From the NCBI RefSeq assembly GCF_014873955.1, contig NZ_JADBED010000001.1:310001-374000 (forward strand): a stretch of 64,000 bases of DNA, in the 5' to 3' direction. Source of the stretch: Nesterenkonia lutea. Lineage in GTDB: Bacteria > Actinomycetota > Actinomycetes > Actinomycetales > Micrococcaceae. Positions 24,555 to 32,759 of this stretch are shown here, piece by piece. Made by a program: the position numbers and the translations under genes. The notes beneath the pieces are model-generated. The model made no database searches, had not been told where the DNA came from, and saw only the letters and a program-made list of their open reading frames with translations. Each line of letters starts with the position of its first letter. The stretch's first letter is position 1.

Positions 24555-25721
24555 ATGACCAAGCGCAAGCAGATCATCACAGCGGTCAACAGAGGCACGA
24601 TGTCTCAAGCCCAGGCTGCACGGGCCTACGGGGTCTCGGAATCGATGGTTTCCAAACTCTTGAGACAGTGGGCCCGAGAAGGCGAGGCGGCGTTCTACAC
24701 CAAGACCCGCAGACCCCATTCACACCCTGCCGCGACGGGCCAGGAGGTCATCACCGAGATCACCCGACTGCGGACTGAGCTGGTGGCCCAGGGCCTGGAC
24801 GCAGGCCCGGCCACGATCAGAGATCACCTGCGCAAGAACCTCTCCGAGAATCAGACCCCGTCCCGGGCGAGCATCGCGCGGATCCTGAACCGGCAGAACC
24901 TGGTGGCACCCGCGCCGAAGAAACGACCGAAATCCTCGCTGCTCAGATTCGAAGCAGAACTGCCTAACGGGTGCTGGCAATCAGATGTCACCAAGATCGT
25001 CCTTGCCGACGGGAAGATCGCCGAGGTGATCACCTGGCTCGATGACTACTCCAGAATGGTGGTGCATCTGCAGGCACATCTGCGGGTCACGGTGGACACT
25101 GTGATCTCCTCCTTCACCGTCGCCGCAGGTCAGCACGGGATTCCAGCGGCCACACTGACCGATAACGGGCTGGTCTACACCACCCGGTTCCGGGGCGGGC
25201 CCAACCGGTTCGAGAAGCTGCTGCGCACCCACGACGTGATCCAGCGCAACGGTCGAGGCAATCATCCCCAGACCCAGGGCAAGGTCGAACGATTCCAACA
25301 GACGATGAAGAAATGGATCACTGCCCGCCCCGCGGCGGCCAGCATCACTGAGCTGAACCAGCTGCTGGGGGACTTCACCAGGATCTATAACACCGAGCGG
25401 ATCCACTCAGCACGCCGCGCAACCCCTTATGCGGCCTATATCGGTCGGCCCAAAGACTCTCCGGCACCGCTGCCCGAAGACACCACGAGGTACCTACAAG
25501 ATCGGGTGGATAAGTTCGGCAAGCTCAGCATCCGCTACGACGGGCGGATGCGACATATCGGGATCGGGCGAACCCACGCGGGAACCCCCGTGGTGAAGAT
25601 CATCAAAGATCGCCATGTGATCATCGCGGACAAACGCACCGGAGAGGTCTTGAGGGAACTGATCCTTGATCCCACACGGGACTACCAGCCCCGTGGATCC
25701 GGGCAAGAAGAAAGGCCCTGA
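24555..25721 (+). CDS. IS481-family transposase
   Basis: 388 residues. An N-terminal HTH (SQAQAARAYGVSESMVSKLL) precedes an rve/DDE integrase core with NGCWQSDVTKIVL (first Asp), AATLTDNGLVY (second Asp) and QTQGKVERFQQTMKKW (catalytic Glu), and a C-terminal beta-rich tail. ATG 24555 is taken as start (TTG 24552 is one codon upstream). The stop codon lies inside the 3' hairpin of the element. The frame is intact, so it is probably active. Confidence 0.95.
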   Translation: MTKRKQIITAVNRGTMSQAQAARAYGVSESMVSKLLRQWAREGEAAFYTKTRRPHSHPAATGQEVITEITRLRTELVAQGLDAGPATIRDHLRKNLSENQTPSRASIARILNRQNLVAPAPKKRPKSSLLRFEAELPNGCWQSDVTKIVLADGKIAEVITWLDDYSRMVVHLQAHLRVTVDTVISSFTVAAGQHGIPAATLTDNGLVYTTRFRGGPNRFEKLLRTHDVIQRNGRGNHPQTQGKVERFQQTMKKWITARPAAASITELNQLLGDFTRIYNTERIHSARRATPYAAYIGRPKDSPAPLPEDTTRYLQDRVDKFGKLSIRYDGRMRHIGIGRTHAGTPVVKIIKDRHVIIADKRTGEVLRELILDPTRDYQPRGSGQEERP

Positions 25722-25738
25722 ACCGAGGGTTCAGGGCC
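25714..25738. terminator. Bidirectional terminator hairpin inside the IS481 right end
   Basis: Perfect 11-bp stem GGCCCTGAACC / GGTTCAGGGCC with loop GAG, followed by TTT on the plus strand and by TTTC on the minus strand. It can stop the transposase transcript and, in the other direction, the tRNA-Ser transcript that enters the element. Confidence 0.75.
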
Positions 25739-25762
25739 TTTCCGATGTACTGAGACATCACA

Positions 25763-25853
25763 TGGCGGTGACGGTGGGATTTGAACCCACGGTGCGGGGT
25801 AACCGCACACAGCATTTCGAGTGCTGCACCTTCGGCCGCTCGGACACGTCACC
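25763..25853 (-). tRNA. tRNA-Ser (anticodon CGA)
   Basis: 91 nt including an encoded CCA. The acceptor stem GGTGACG pairs with CGTCACC, discriminator G. The anticodon loop is CTCGAAA-like with CGA, and the long variable arm (GTGCGGTTACCCCGCAC) is diagnostic of class II serine tRNA. The T-arm is GTGGG-TTCAAAT-CCCAC. It reads UCG codons. Confidence 0.96.
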
Positions 25854-25935
25854 AGGCCCGTTGAGTATACGCAAACATCACGCGCTCACCCAAAAGCGAG
25901 GATCCAGCTCAGCCCGGACCCAGCCTCAGCCACGC

Positions 25936-26520
25936 TCAGGCGTGGAACAGGGCGTGGACCTCGCCGGAGATCTCGCGCCCGCGCAGGGCCTCGATCTCCA
26001 GGACGACGGCGGCCCCGGTCACCTGGCAGCCCAGCTGCCCGATCAACTCTCGGCTGGCCGCCAGTGTGCCGCCGGTGGCCAGCACGTCATCGACGATCAG
26101 CACCCGGTGCTCCGGGTTCAGCACGTCCGGCGCCTCGATCACGGCGGTGCCGTACTCCAGCGTGTACTCCACGCGTCCGCCCGGGGCGGGAAGCTTTCCG
26201 GCCTTGCGGATGGGCAGGAACCCAGTTCCGGTCAGCGCCGCGATCATTCCGGCCAGCGTGAATCCACGTGCTTCGATGCCGGCCACCATGTCGAACCCGC
26301 CGGCAAAGGGGGCGAACAGCCCCTCGGCCACCGTGCGCAGGGCGGCAGGATCAGCCAACACGGGGGAGATGTCCTGGAAGAAGACGCCCGGCTCAGGGAA
26401 ATCCGGGGTCACCGCGAACAGTGACCGGGCGTGGGCCAGCTGCCCTGCAGTGGGTGCCGATGAGCTGGGCCGGGACGCGCCGGTCACGGGTGGATGCGGC
26501 GAAGAAGGTGGTGTGGACAC
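25936..26520 (-). CDS. apt: Adenine phosphoribosyltransferase
   Basis: 194 residues. It salvages adenine with PRPP to AMP. The type I PRTase PRPP loop is [16 protein letters not shown], with FPEPGVFFQDISPVLAD and MVAGIEARGFTLAGMIA also typical of Apt. GTG 26520 is the chosen start: it lies 10 nt after the tadA stop with TAGG upstream, while the longer upstream frame overlaps tadA in a shadow frame. The Ser/Pro-rich first ~25 residues extend slightly beyond the usual family start, so initiation somewhat downstream is possible. Confidence 0.9.
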   Translation of the reverse strand: MSTPPSSPHPPVTGASRPSSSAPTAGQLAHARSLFAVTPDFPEPGVFFQDISPVLADPAALRTVAEGLFAPFAGGFDMVAGIEARGFTLAGMIAALTGTGFLPIRKAGKLPAPGGRVEYTLEYGTAVIEAPDVLNPEHRVLIVDDVLATGGTLAASRELIGQLGCQVTGAAVVLEIEALRGREISGEVHALFHA

Positions 26521-26530
26521 ACCTGCCAGC

Positions 26531-27031
26531 CTATCCGCGGAACTGCTCGAAGAACGCTCGCAGCTGGGCGGCGCACTCCTGCCCACGCACGCCGGGGTGG
26601 ACCTCCACCCAGTGATTGAGTCGCGGCTCGCGCAGGATGTCGAACACCGAACCCGCCGCTCCGGCCTTCTCATCCCATGCGCCGAAGATCACATGCCCGA
26701 TCCGTGACTGGTAGATCGCCCCGGCACACATGGCGCAGGGCTCCAGGGTCACCGCGAGCACGCAGCCGTCCAGCCGCCAGCTGCCCCGAGTGGCGGCAGC
26801 GGCGCGCAGGGCGGTGATCTCAGCATGGCCCGCCGGATCGTCGTCGCGCACCCGGGTGTTGAAGCCCTCGCCGAGGAGCTCGCCCTCGGCAGAGAGGACG
26901 ACGGCGCCCACCGGCACGTCCGCCGCCACGCCTGCCTGCTCCGCAAGCTCCAGACACCGGCCGATGGCTCTCTCCTGATCGCCACGGGCCCGTGGGGACC
27001 AGGCGACCTCGGAATCGATGTTCTCCGTCAC
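26531..27031 (-). CDS. tadA: tRNA adenosine(34) deaminase
   Basis: 166 residues. It deaminates A34 to inosine in tRNA-Arg(ACG), whose gene is also in this window at 33852. The zinc-binding motifs are GHAEITALRAAA (His and catalytic Glu) and LEPCAMCAGA (two Cys). DEKAGAAGSVFDILREPRLN is the TadA-specific substrate loop. It has a short acidic N-terminal extension. apt follows 10 nt downstream, and upp is divergent. Confidence 0.95.
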   Translation of the reverse strand: MTENIDSEVAWSPRARGDQERAIGRCLELAEQAGVAADVPVGAVVLSAEGELLGEGFNTRVRDDDPAGHAEITALRAAAATRGSWRLDGCVLAVTLEPCAMCAGAIYQSRIGHVIFGAWDEKAGAAGSVFDILREPRLNHWVEVHPGVRGQECAAQLRAFFEQFRG

Positions 27032-27110
27032 GGGCCCAGCCTATGGCCCACGCTCCCGCGTCCGGTCCCAGCCGGGGCCAGTCTGAAGGGGTGCTGGTAA
27101 CTTTGAGTCC

Positions 27111-27746
27111 ATGCGCGTACAGGTTGTGGAACACCCACTGATCTCCCATAAGCTCACCCAGCTCCGCCGGGTGGAGACCGCCTCGAACCAGTTCCGCGAA
27201 CTGACTCGGGAGCTGGTCATGCTGCTCTCCTATGAGGCCAGTGGATCCATCGCCACGGAGCCTGTCGAGATCCAGACCCCGGTGGCGACGATGACCGGGA
27301 CCCAGCTTGCGGACCCCAAGCCGCTGGTCGTGCCGATCCTGCGCGCCGGCCTCGGCATGCTCGACGGCATGACCGCGATGGTCCCCACCGCCGAGGTCGG
27401 CTTCCTGGGCATGGCCCGGAACGAAGAGACCCTGGACATCATCACCTACGCCGAGCGCCTTCCCGAGGATCTCTCCGGCCGCCACGTCTTCGTCCTGGAC
27501 CCGATGCTGGCCACGGGAGGCACGCTCGCCGAAGCCATCCGCTTCCTGAAGAAGGCCAACGCCGCGAAGATCACCTGCATCTGCCTGCTGGCCGCCCCGG
27601 AGGGCATCGAGCGGCTCCGCTCCAAGGTCGGCGACATAGACGTCGAGCTGTATCTGGCCGCCATCGACGAGAAGCTCAACGAGAAGTCCTATATCGTCCC
27701 GGGTCTCGGAGATGCAGGGGACCGGCTCTACGGCCTTGCGCAATAG
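27111..27746 (+). CDS. upp: Uracil phosphoribosyltransferase
   Basis: 211 residues. It converts uracil plus PRPP to UMP. The PRPP-binding loop is [16 protein letters not shown], with the Upp signatures [12 protein letters not shown] at the N-terminus and [14 protein letters not shown] at the C-terminus. Length is standard. It is divergent from tadA-apt, giving a small nucleobase salvage cluster. No good SD is visible, so it may be translated from a short leader. Confidence 0.96.
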   Translation: MRVQVVEHPLISHKLTQLRRVETASNQFRELTRELVMLLSYEASGSIATEPVEIQTPVATMTGTQLADPKPLVVPILRAGLGMLDGMTAMVPTAEVGFLGMARNEETLDIITYAERLPEDLSGRHVFVLDPMLATGGTLAEAIRFLKKANAAKITCICLLAAPEGIERLRSKVGDIDVELYLAAIDEKLNEKSYIVPGLGDAGDRLYGLAQ

Positions 27747-27919
27747 GTCTCGCATCCGCGAAGAACTCCACCAGGCGGAATATCGTGATCCCGGTCACAA
27801 ATAGAGCCTCGCATCTCATTATGTGAAATATCCCCCCTTTTGTTACTTGCGGATTTCAAATGTGACGGACACGCTGTATTGGATACCACCGTCCACCTGC
27901 AGCGGGGGAGTTGCCGCCA

Positions 27920-28711
27920 ATGTCCGCACATCTGAGCCAGCCGCACAATCCTGGCTACGTTCATGTCTCCGTGCGCAACGCCGCCCGCCGAGCCGAGATG
28001 GCTCGCAGGATGCGCGAGGCCAATGCCAGTGCGGCCTCCGGGGACGCACATCCACGCACCGCGCCGGTGCCGGTGGTCGCCCAGAACGGCGGCGGGCCAC
28101 AGATGGTCCAGCCCGATGTCGTGACGCGCGGCTTCGTGGTCTACGTGGGCCTCGATGAGGACACCGCCAGCGCCGCGGGCACCTCGCTGCACAAGATCGC
28201 CACCGAGCTGCGCGACTACGTGGAGCACATCGCCGCCGAGGCCCAGGTGCACATCGCCATGGCCCTCGCCTCCGCCGCCCATGAGGGCAGCGACCTCGAA
28301 GTGGTGCGTCAGGCCCTGGGAGACCCCACTGTCACCCACCGTGGGGTGGAGGTGCCGGTCAACACGCCACCTGCGCCGAGCAGCTCCGGGGTGCTGATCG
28401 ATCTCTCCCGCCGCGAGGTCCGGCTCGACGGGGAAGGCCTGAATCTCACCTTCAAGGAGTTCGAGCTGCTGAACTACCTGGTGGACAACGGCTCGCGCAC
28501 TGTGGGCCGTGAAGAGCTGCTGCAGACCCTGTGGCGCAATGTCGACGCGGACCAGATGCCCAATGAGCGAACCATTGACGTCCATATCCGCCGGCTGCGC
28601 TCCAAGCTCGGTCGGCTGGCCAACACGGTGCGCACTGTCCGCGGAGAGGGCTACCGGTTCTACGAGCACCCCGAGGTCACCGTCTGGGCGGCCCCTGAGT
28701 ACTCGATCTGA
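27920..28711 (+). CDS. Winged-helix transcription regulator, OmpR/PhoB-type DNA-binding domain without a receiver
   Basis: 263 residues. The C-terminal ~100 form a PhoB-type winged helix (LTFKEFELLNYLVDNGSRTV, NERTIDVHIRRLRSKLG, TVRGEGYRF). The N-terminal ~160 residues are not a receiver domain: there is no DD pair or phosphoacceptor Asp, only a basic start (ARRAEMARRMREAN) and a globular region beginning GFVVYVGLDEDTASAAG. ATG 27920 is chosen because GGGGGAG lies 10 nt upstream. Targets are unknown, and no kinase is adjacent. Confidence 0.8.
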   Translation: MSAHLSQPHNPGYVHVSVRNAARRAEMARRMREANASAASGDAHPRTAPVPVVAQNGGGPQMVQPDVVTRGFVVYVGLDEDTASAAGTSLHKIATELRDYVEHIAAEAQVHIAMALASAAHEGSDLEVVRQALGDPTVTHRGVEVPVNTPPAPSSSGVLIDLSRREVRLDGEGLNLTFKEFELLNYLVDNGSRTVGREELLQTLWRNVDADQMPNERTIDVHIRRLRSKLGRLANTVRTVRGEGYRFYEHPEVTVWAAPEYSI

Positions 28712-28717
28712 GCAGCC

Positions 28718-29224
28718 GTGCCTGAACTGCTGATCCTGCGCCACGGGGAGTCTGGACATTCCTTCTCCGGGGATGACCACTCCCGAACCCTGACCGACCA
28801 CGGGCGGCAGCAGGCCCGCGCCGTCGGCCGCTGGCTCATGGAGTCCGGGCACCTGCCGGACAACACGGTCTGCTCCGATGCGATGCGAACGCGGCAGACC
28901 TGCATCTGGGTCAATCACGAGCTCGGGGAGAAGGCACCGACTCCGTATCTGGACCAGCGGCTGTATCTGGCGGCGCCGCGGTCCATGCTCGCGATCATCA
29001 ATGAGGTGCCCGAGACGGTGCGCTCGCTGCTGGTCGTCGCGCATATGCCCGGCGTGCAGGAGCTCAGCATGGACCTGGCCTCGGCACGCTCGGCGGAGGA
29101 CCCCGTGATCCAGATGGCTGGCTCCTGGCCGCCCGCGGGACTGGCGCGGTTCGAGGTGGACAAACCCTGGGCCGAACTCGATGGGCGCGATGCACAGCTC
29201 ACGGACTTCTTCACCGCCGATTGA
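28718..29224 (+). CDS. Histidine phosphatase, SixA-like
   Basis: 168 residues. LLILRHGESGHSFSGDDHSR contains the RHG catalytic motif of the histidine phosphatase superfamily; RTLTDHGRQQARAVGRWL and LVVAHMPGVQEL (second catalytic His) complete the pattern. The short size is that of SixA, which dephosphorylates phosphohistidine on proteins. Its position beside a PTS operon with HPr makes a phospho-His target attractive but unproven. GTG start 6 nt after the preceding stop, so probably the same transcript as the regulator. Confidence 0.85.
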   Translation: MPELLILRHGESGHSFSGDDHSRTLTDHGRQQARAVGRWLMESGHLPDNTVCSDAMRTRQTCIWVNHELGEKAPTPYLDQRLYLAAPRSMLAIINEVPETVRSLLVVAHMPGVQELSMDLASARSAEDPVIQMAGSWPPAGLARFEVDKPWAELDGRDAQLTDFFTAD

Positions 29225-29228
29225 ACGT

Positions 29229-29313
29229 CACCGCCGGCTGACCAAGACCGCCGGTTGAGCATGACCGTCGGTTGAGCATGACCGTCGGCTGAGCATGACC
29301 CTCGGCTGAGCCG
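29229..29313. repeat. Five tandem 17-bp repeats
   Basis: Five consecutive units of the form GACCGTCGGTTGAGCAT with a few substitutions; units 2-4 are the best conserved. They fill the convergent gap between the sixA-like gene and ptsH. A related CCGGTTGAGC core recurs in another convergent gap at 44048. Confidence 0.85.
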
Positions 29314-29329
29314 ACGGGACAAGGCTGGA

Positions 29330-29596
29330 TCAGCTCCCTGACTCCAGCAGACGCACCAGCTCCTCCAGCGCGTTCTCAGCCTGCGCTCCGCCAGCGCGCA
29401 GCACCACTGTCTCGCCGTGGCTCGCGTTCAGACTCATCACGCCCAGCAGGCTGTCGGCCTGCACCGAACGCTCCGGCGCAGCCGTTCGGGCGATCTCCAC
29501 GAGGACCGGCTGTGCCGCGGCCGCATACGCGAACGCCGCGGCAGGCCGGGCGTGAAGCCCGGCCGCCGCGGCGATCACCGCAGTCCGCTCAATCAT
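29330..29596 (-). CDS. ptsH: HPr phosphocarrier protein
   Basis: 88 residues, standard HPr length. AAAGLHARPAAAFAYAAA carries the phosphorylated histidine of the active site. The Ser46-type region is SLLGVMSLNASHGETV, where the conserved serine of the regulatory helix is present in context. It relays phosphate from enzyme I to fructose IIA. Its start overlaps the fruA stop by 4 nt, so it is the last gene of the fructose operon. Confidence 0.95.
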   Translation of the reverse strand: MIERTAVIAAAAGLHARPAAAFAYAAAAQPVLVEIARTAAPERSVQADSLLGVMSLNASHGETVVLRAGGAQAENALEELVRLLESGS

Positions 29597-31662
29597 GCAG
29601 GAGAGGCTACACCCTTGCGTGCCCAGCGCTTCAGTGCGATCACCGAGAGCGCGGTGACCACGGCACCGACCAGCACAGCGACCAGGAACAGCCAGAAGTT
29701 GTCGATGGCGAACGGCACGAAGATGCCGCCGTGGGGCGCGTAGGACGTGATGCCGAAGGCCATCGTCATCGCACCGGTCACCGCACCGCCGAGCATGGAG
29801 GCTGGCAGCACGCGCAGCGGATCGGCCGCCGCGAATGGGATGGCACCCTCGGAGATGAACGCGGCGCCGAGCAGCACGGCGGTCTTGCCGTTCTCGCGCT
29901 CCGCGGCGCTGAACAGCCGGGAGTCGATGAACGTGGCAAAGGCCATGCCCAGCGGCGGCACCATGCCGGCGGCCATGACAGTGGCCATGATCATCAGCGG
30001 CCCGGTGTTTCCATCAGCCACAGCTGCCGAGAGGCCGGCCACGGCGAAGGAGTACGCCACCTTGTTCAGGGGTCCGCCGAGGTCGAAGCACATCATCAGG
30101 CCCAGGATGATGCCCAGGAGGATGGCCGCAGACCCGGTCATCCCGTTGAGCCAGGTCTCCAGGGCTGAGGTCAGCCCAGCGATCGGTCCGCCGAGGACGA
30201 GCAGCATCAGGCCGCCGGCGACCAGGGTGGCCACCAGCGGAATGATCACCACCGGCATCAGACCCGCCAACCAGCGCGGGACGCTGAGCCGGCGGAACCA
30301 CAGTGCGACGGCGCCGGCGAGGACGCCGCCGACGATGCCCCCGATGAATCCGGCACCCATGGTCAGCGCGATCGCGCCGGCCGTGAAGCCGGGGGCGATG
30401 CCCGGGCGATCGGCCATGCCGAAGGCGATGTAGCCGGCCAGCGCGGGGACCAGGAAGCCCATGGCCGTGCTGCCCAGGGTGAAGAACACCGCGCCGAGGT
30501 AACCGCCCAGAGCGCCGAGGCCGAGGAACTCCTCCGGCAGCTGGTCTGCGGTGGGCAGGTTCCACAGGGTGTTTCCGAGAGCCACATCTTCAGCGACCTC
30601 GGTGATGTTGTAGCCGCCGAGCAGAAAGCCCAGCGCCATGAGCAGGCCGCCCGCGGCGACGAAGGGGATCATGTAGCTGACCCCGGTCATCAGGACCCGC
30701 TGCGTCTTTCGACCGAAGCCTTCGTGTTCCCCATCGGCTGCTGTGCTGCCATCGCCGTCCTCGGCACCACCGGAGGGGACGACGGCGGCCTTCGGGTCCT
30801 TGGCCGCGGCGAGCGCCTCTGCGATCATCTCGCGAGGCTCATCGATGCCGCGCTTGACGCGTGAAGCGATGACCGGCTTTCCGGCGAAGCGGTGGCGGTC
30901 ACGCACATCCACATCGGTGGCGAAGATCACGGCGTCCGCCGCAGCGATGATGTCGGCGCCCAGGGGAGTCGCGCCGGAAGATCCCTGGGTCTCCACCTGG
31001 ATGTCCACACCGGCTTCCTGCGCGGCCTTCTTCAGCGAATCGGCTGCCATATAGGTGTGCGCGATGCCGGTCGGGCAGGCGGTGACGGCGACGAGCCGCC
31101 CCACCGGGGTGCTGCCCTCACCGGCGTCGGAGGTCGATGCGGCGGTGTCGGCGCCGGATGACGGGCCGGCGGCACCGGAGCTGCGGCCGCCGGCGGCGGC
31201 CGTGACCGGCGCGGGCTGCACCGCCTCGGCGACGAGGTCGACCACGTGCTGCTCGGTCTGTGCCCCGCGCAGCTCGGCGAGGAACTCCTCGTTGATCAGC
31301 GAGGTCGCCAGGGCGGAGAGGATCTTCAGGTGGGCCTGGTCGGCGCCGTCGGGGGCGGCGATCATGAAGACCAGATCCGCAGATCCGTCGGAGGAGCCGA
31401 AGTCCACGGGCTCGGCGAGGCGGGCGAAGGCCAGTGTGGCCTCGGTGACTGCCCCGGTGCGGCAGTGTGGGATGGCGATCCCACCGGGCATGCCGGTTTC
31501 GGAGGTCTCTTCGCGGGCCCAGACATCGGCCGCGAGCGCCTGGAAATCGGCGCTGCGACCAGCAGAGCCGATCTGGGCGGCGAGGGCATCGATGACCTCG
31601 CGCTTGGTGCCGACGGTGAGCTTGTCGAGGCTCACCAGCTCCGGCGTGATGATGGTGTTCAT
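29593..31662 (-). CDS. fruA: Fructose PTS permease, fused EIIABC
   Basis: 689 residues. Domain order is IIA (1-150; phospho-His in GIAIPHCRTGAV), IIB (195-290; phospho-Cys in VTACPTGIAHTYMAADSL) and IIC (~325-670; membrane channel with GVSYMIPFVAAGGLLMALG and ALTMGAGFIGGIVGGVLAG). It imports fructose and delivers fructose-1-phosphate. An Ala/Ser/Gly-rich linker separates IIA from IIB. It overlaps fruK by 4 nt upstream and ptsH by 4 nt downstream, indicating tight translational coupling. Confidence 0.96.
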   Translation of the reverse strand: MNTIITPELVSLDKLTVGTKREVIDALAAQIGSAGRSADFQALAADVWAREETSETGMPGGIAIPHCRTGAVTEATLAFARLAEPVDFGSSDGSADLVFMIAAPDGADQAHLKILSALATSLINEEFLAELRGAQTEQHVVDLVAEAVQPAPVTAAAGGRSSGAAGPSSGADTAASTSDAGEGSTPVGRLVAVTACPTGIAHTYMAADSLKKAAQEAGVDIQVETQGSSGATPLGADIIAAADAVIFATDVDVRDRHRFAGKPVIASRVKRGIDEPREMIAEALAAAKDPKAAVVPSGGAEDGDGSTAADGEHEGFGRKTQRVLMTGVSYMIPFVAAGGLLMALGFLLGGYNITEVAEDVALGNTLWNLPTADQLPEEFLGLGALGGYLGAVFFTLGSTAMGFLVPALAGYIAFGMADRPGIAPGFTAGAIALTMGAGFIGGIVGGVLAGAVALWFRRLSVPRWLAGLMPVVIIPLVATLVAGGLMLLVLGGPIAGLTSALETWLNGMTGSAAILLGIILGLMMCFDLGGPLNKVAYSFAVAGLSAAVADGNTGPLMIMATVMAAGMVPPLGMAFATFIDSRLFSAAERENGKTAVLLGAAFISEGAIPFAAADPLRVLPASMLGGAVTGAMTMAFGITSYAPHGGIFVPFAIDNFWLFLVAVLVGAVVTALSVIALKRWARKGVASPA

Positions 31663-32759
31663 GATGTCTCCACATTCGCTGTAGTGGTTGTGCTTGGGAC
31701 GAGGATGAGCTGTTCGGTGCTGAGGTTTTCAGTGATCAGCTGGTCAGGTGTCGGCATGGTGGAACCGGACAGCTCGGCGGCGGCGCGTCCCATGGCCATG
31801 GCCTGCTTCAGGGACTCGGTCGGGGAGCTCCCGGCCTGCGCGGAGGCCAGGAATCCTGCCAGCGAGGCATCGCCGGCACCCACCGTGGAGCGGGGAATGA
31901 TCGGAGGCCCCCACGCCCGCAGCGCCTCGGCCGGTCGGTGGGAGGCCTCCGGTGCGCTGTGTGGAATGAGCACTGCTCCGTGAGCACCCAGGGTGACGAG
32001 GCAGGCGCGAGCCCCGTGGCCCTGCAGCTCCAGGGCGAGATGCGCCGCCCGCAGCGGGTCGGTTTCCAGCGTCTCTGCCTGTGCCTGCTCATCGATGCTT
32101 GGACCATTGACCTCCCCGTCCAGCGTGGAGGCGGGCGCGGAGGCAGGGGAGGCGGCCGGGCCCGCCACGGCGGCATGCAGCTCGAGCAGCTCCTCGGCGT
32201 TGGGCTTGATCAGGTCCGGCGCCGCCTTCAGTGCGGCTGCCAGCGGTGCCCCCGAGGTGTCCAGCGCGATCCGCGGAGCGTGCTCGCCGAACGTCTCCCG
32301 AAGTGCGGTGATCGCCTGAGCGTAGAAGTCCACGGGGACTCCCGGCGGCAGCGATCCGGCCAGCGCCACCCAGGCCGCGCCCTCTGAGGCCTCCAGGAGC
32401 AGCCGAAGCAGGGACTCGGTGAGCGCGGCGTCGAACTCGGGACCGGGCTCGTTGATCTTCGTGGTCACGCCTGCGTGGTCGGTGATGGCGGTGTTGGTTC
32501 GCAGGGGCGCCCCGATGGGCAGCGCGCGTGCTGGCACATCGAGCTCCTGCAGCGCGAGCAGCACCGGGTCCCGGGCATCGCCGGGAAGCACCGCCAGAGA
32601 GGGTGTTCCTGCGGCGGTCAGCGCGCGGGAGATGTTCACGCCCTTGCCGCCGGGCTCTGCGGAGTGGCCCACGGCCCGCTGCACCGCTCCGGGACGCAGC
32701 GGAGCATCGAGCACCAGTGTCTTGTCCAGGCTCGGATTGGGAGTGAAGGTGACGATCAC
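31659..32759 (-). CDS. fruK: 1-phosphofructokinase
   Basis: 366 residues. It phosphorylates fructose-1-phosphate to fructose-1,6-bisphosphate. The PfkB family start TFTPNPSLDKTLVL and GGKGVNISRAL are clear, and the catalytic aspartate lies in STVGAGDASLAGFLAS. The protein is ~50 residues longer than typical FruK because of an Ala/Ser/Pro/Glu-rich stretch at about residues 185-225 (SPASAPASTLDGE...). The frame is intact. It overlaps the regulator gene upstream by 4 nt. Confidence 0.93.
   Translation of the reverse strand: MIVTFTPNPSLDKTLVLDAPLRPGAVQRAVGHSAEPGGKGVNISRALTAAGTPSLAVLPGDARDPVLLALQELDVPARALPIGAPLRTNTAITDHAGVTTKINEPGPEFDAALTESLLRLLLEASEGAAWVALAGSLPPGVPVDFYAQAITALRETFGEHAPRIALDTSGAPLAAALKAAPDLIKPNAEELLELHAAVAGPAASPASAPASTLDGEVNGPSIDEQAQAETLETDPLRAAHLALELQGHGARACLVTLGAHGAVLIPHSAPEASHRPAEALRAWGPPIIPRSTVGAGDASLAGFLASAQAGSSPTESLKQAMAMGRAAAELSGSTMPTPDQLITENLSTEQLILVPSTTTTANVETS

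Larger units (their letters stand above)
24484..25762 (+). mobile_element. IS481-family insertion sequence at the tRNA-Ser 3' end
   Basis: 1279 bp with TG...CA tips. Left tip TGTTGAGTCTCAATACAT and right tip (complement) TGTGATGTCTCAGTACAT match at 14 of 18 positions. A second, subterminal copy of the repeat lies at 24511-24532 on the left. The element is flanked immediately on both sides by the 15-bp direct repeat TGGCGGTGACGGTGG, which is the 3' end of tRNA-Ser(CGA) including its CCA. The right end also carries a transcription-terminator hairpin. Confidence 0.88.

Noticed and set aside
24511..25757. Alternative IS481 ends at the subterminal repeat
   Set aside because: The 62-bp solo copy at 33789-33850 ends at the outer ATCACA, and the 15-bp duplication abuts the outer tips exactly.
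29229..29313. 17-bp array as a CRISPR
   Set aside because: Units are contiguous with no spacers and no cas genes are present.
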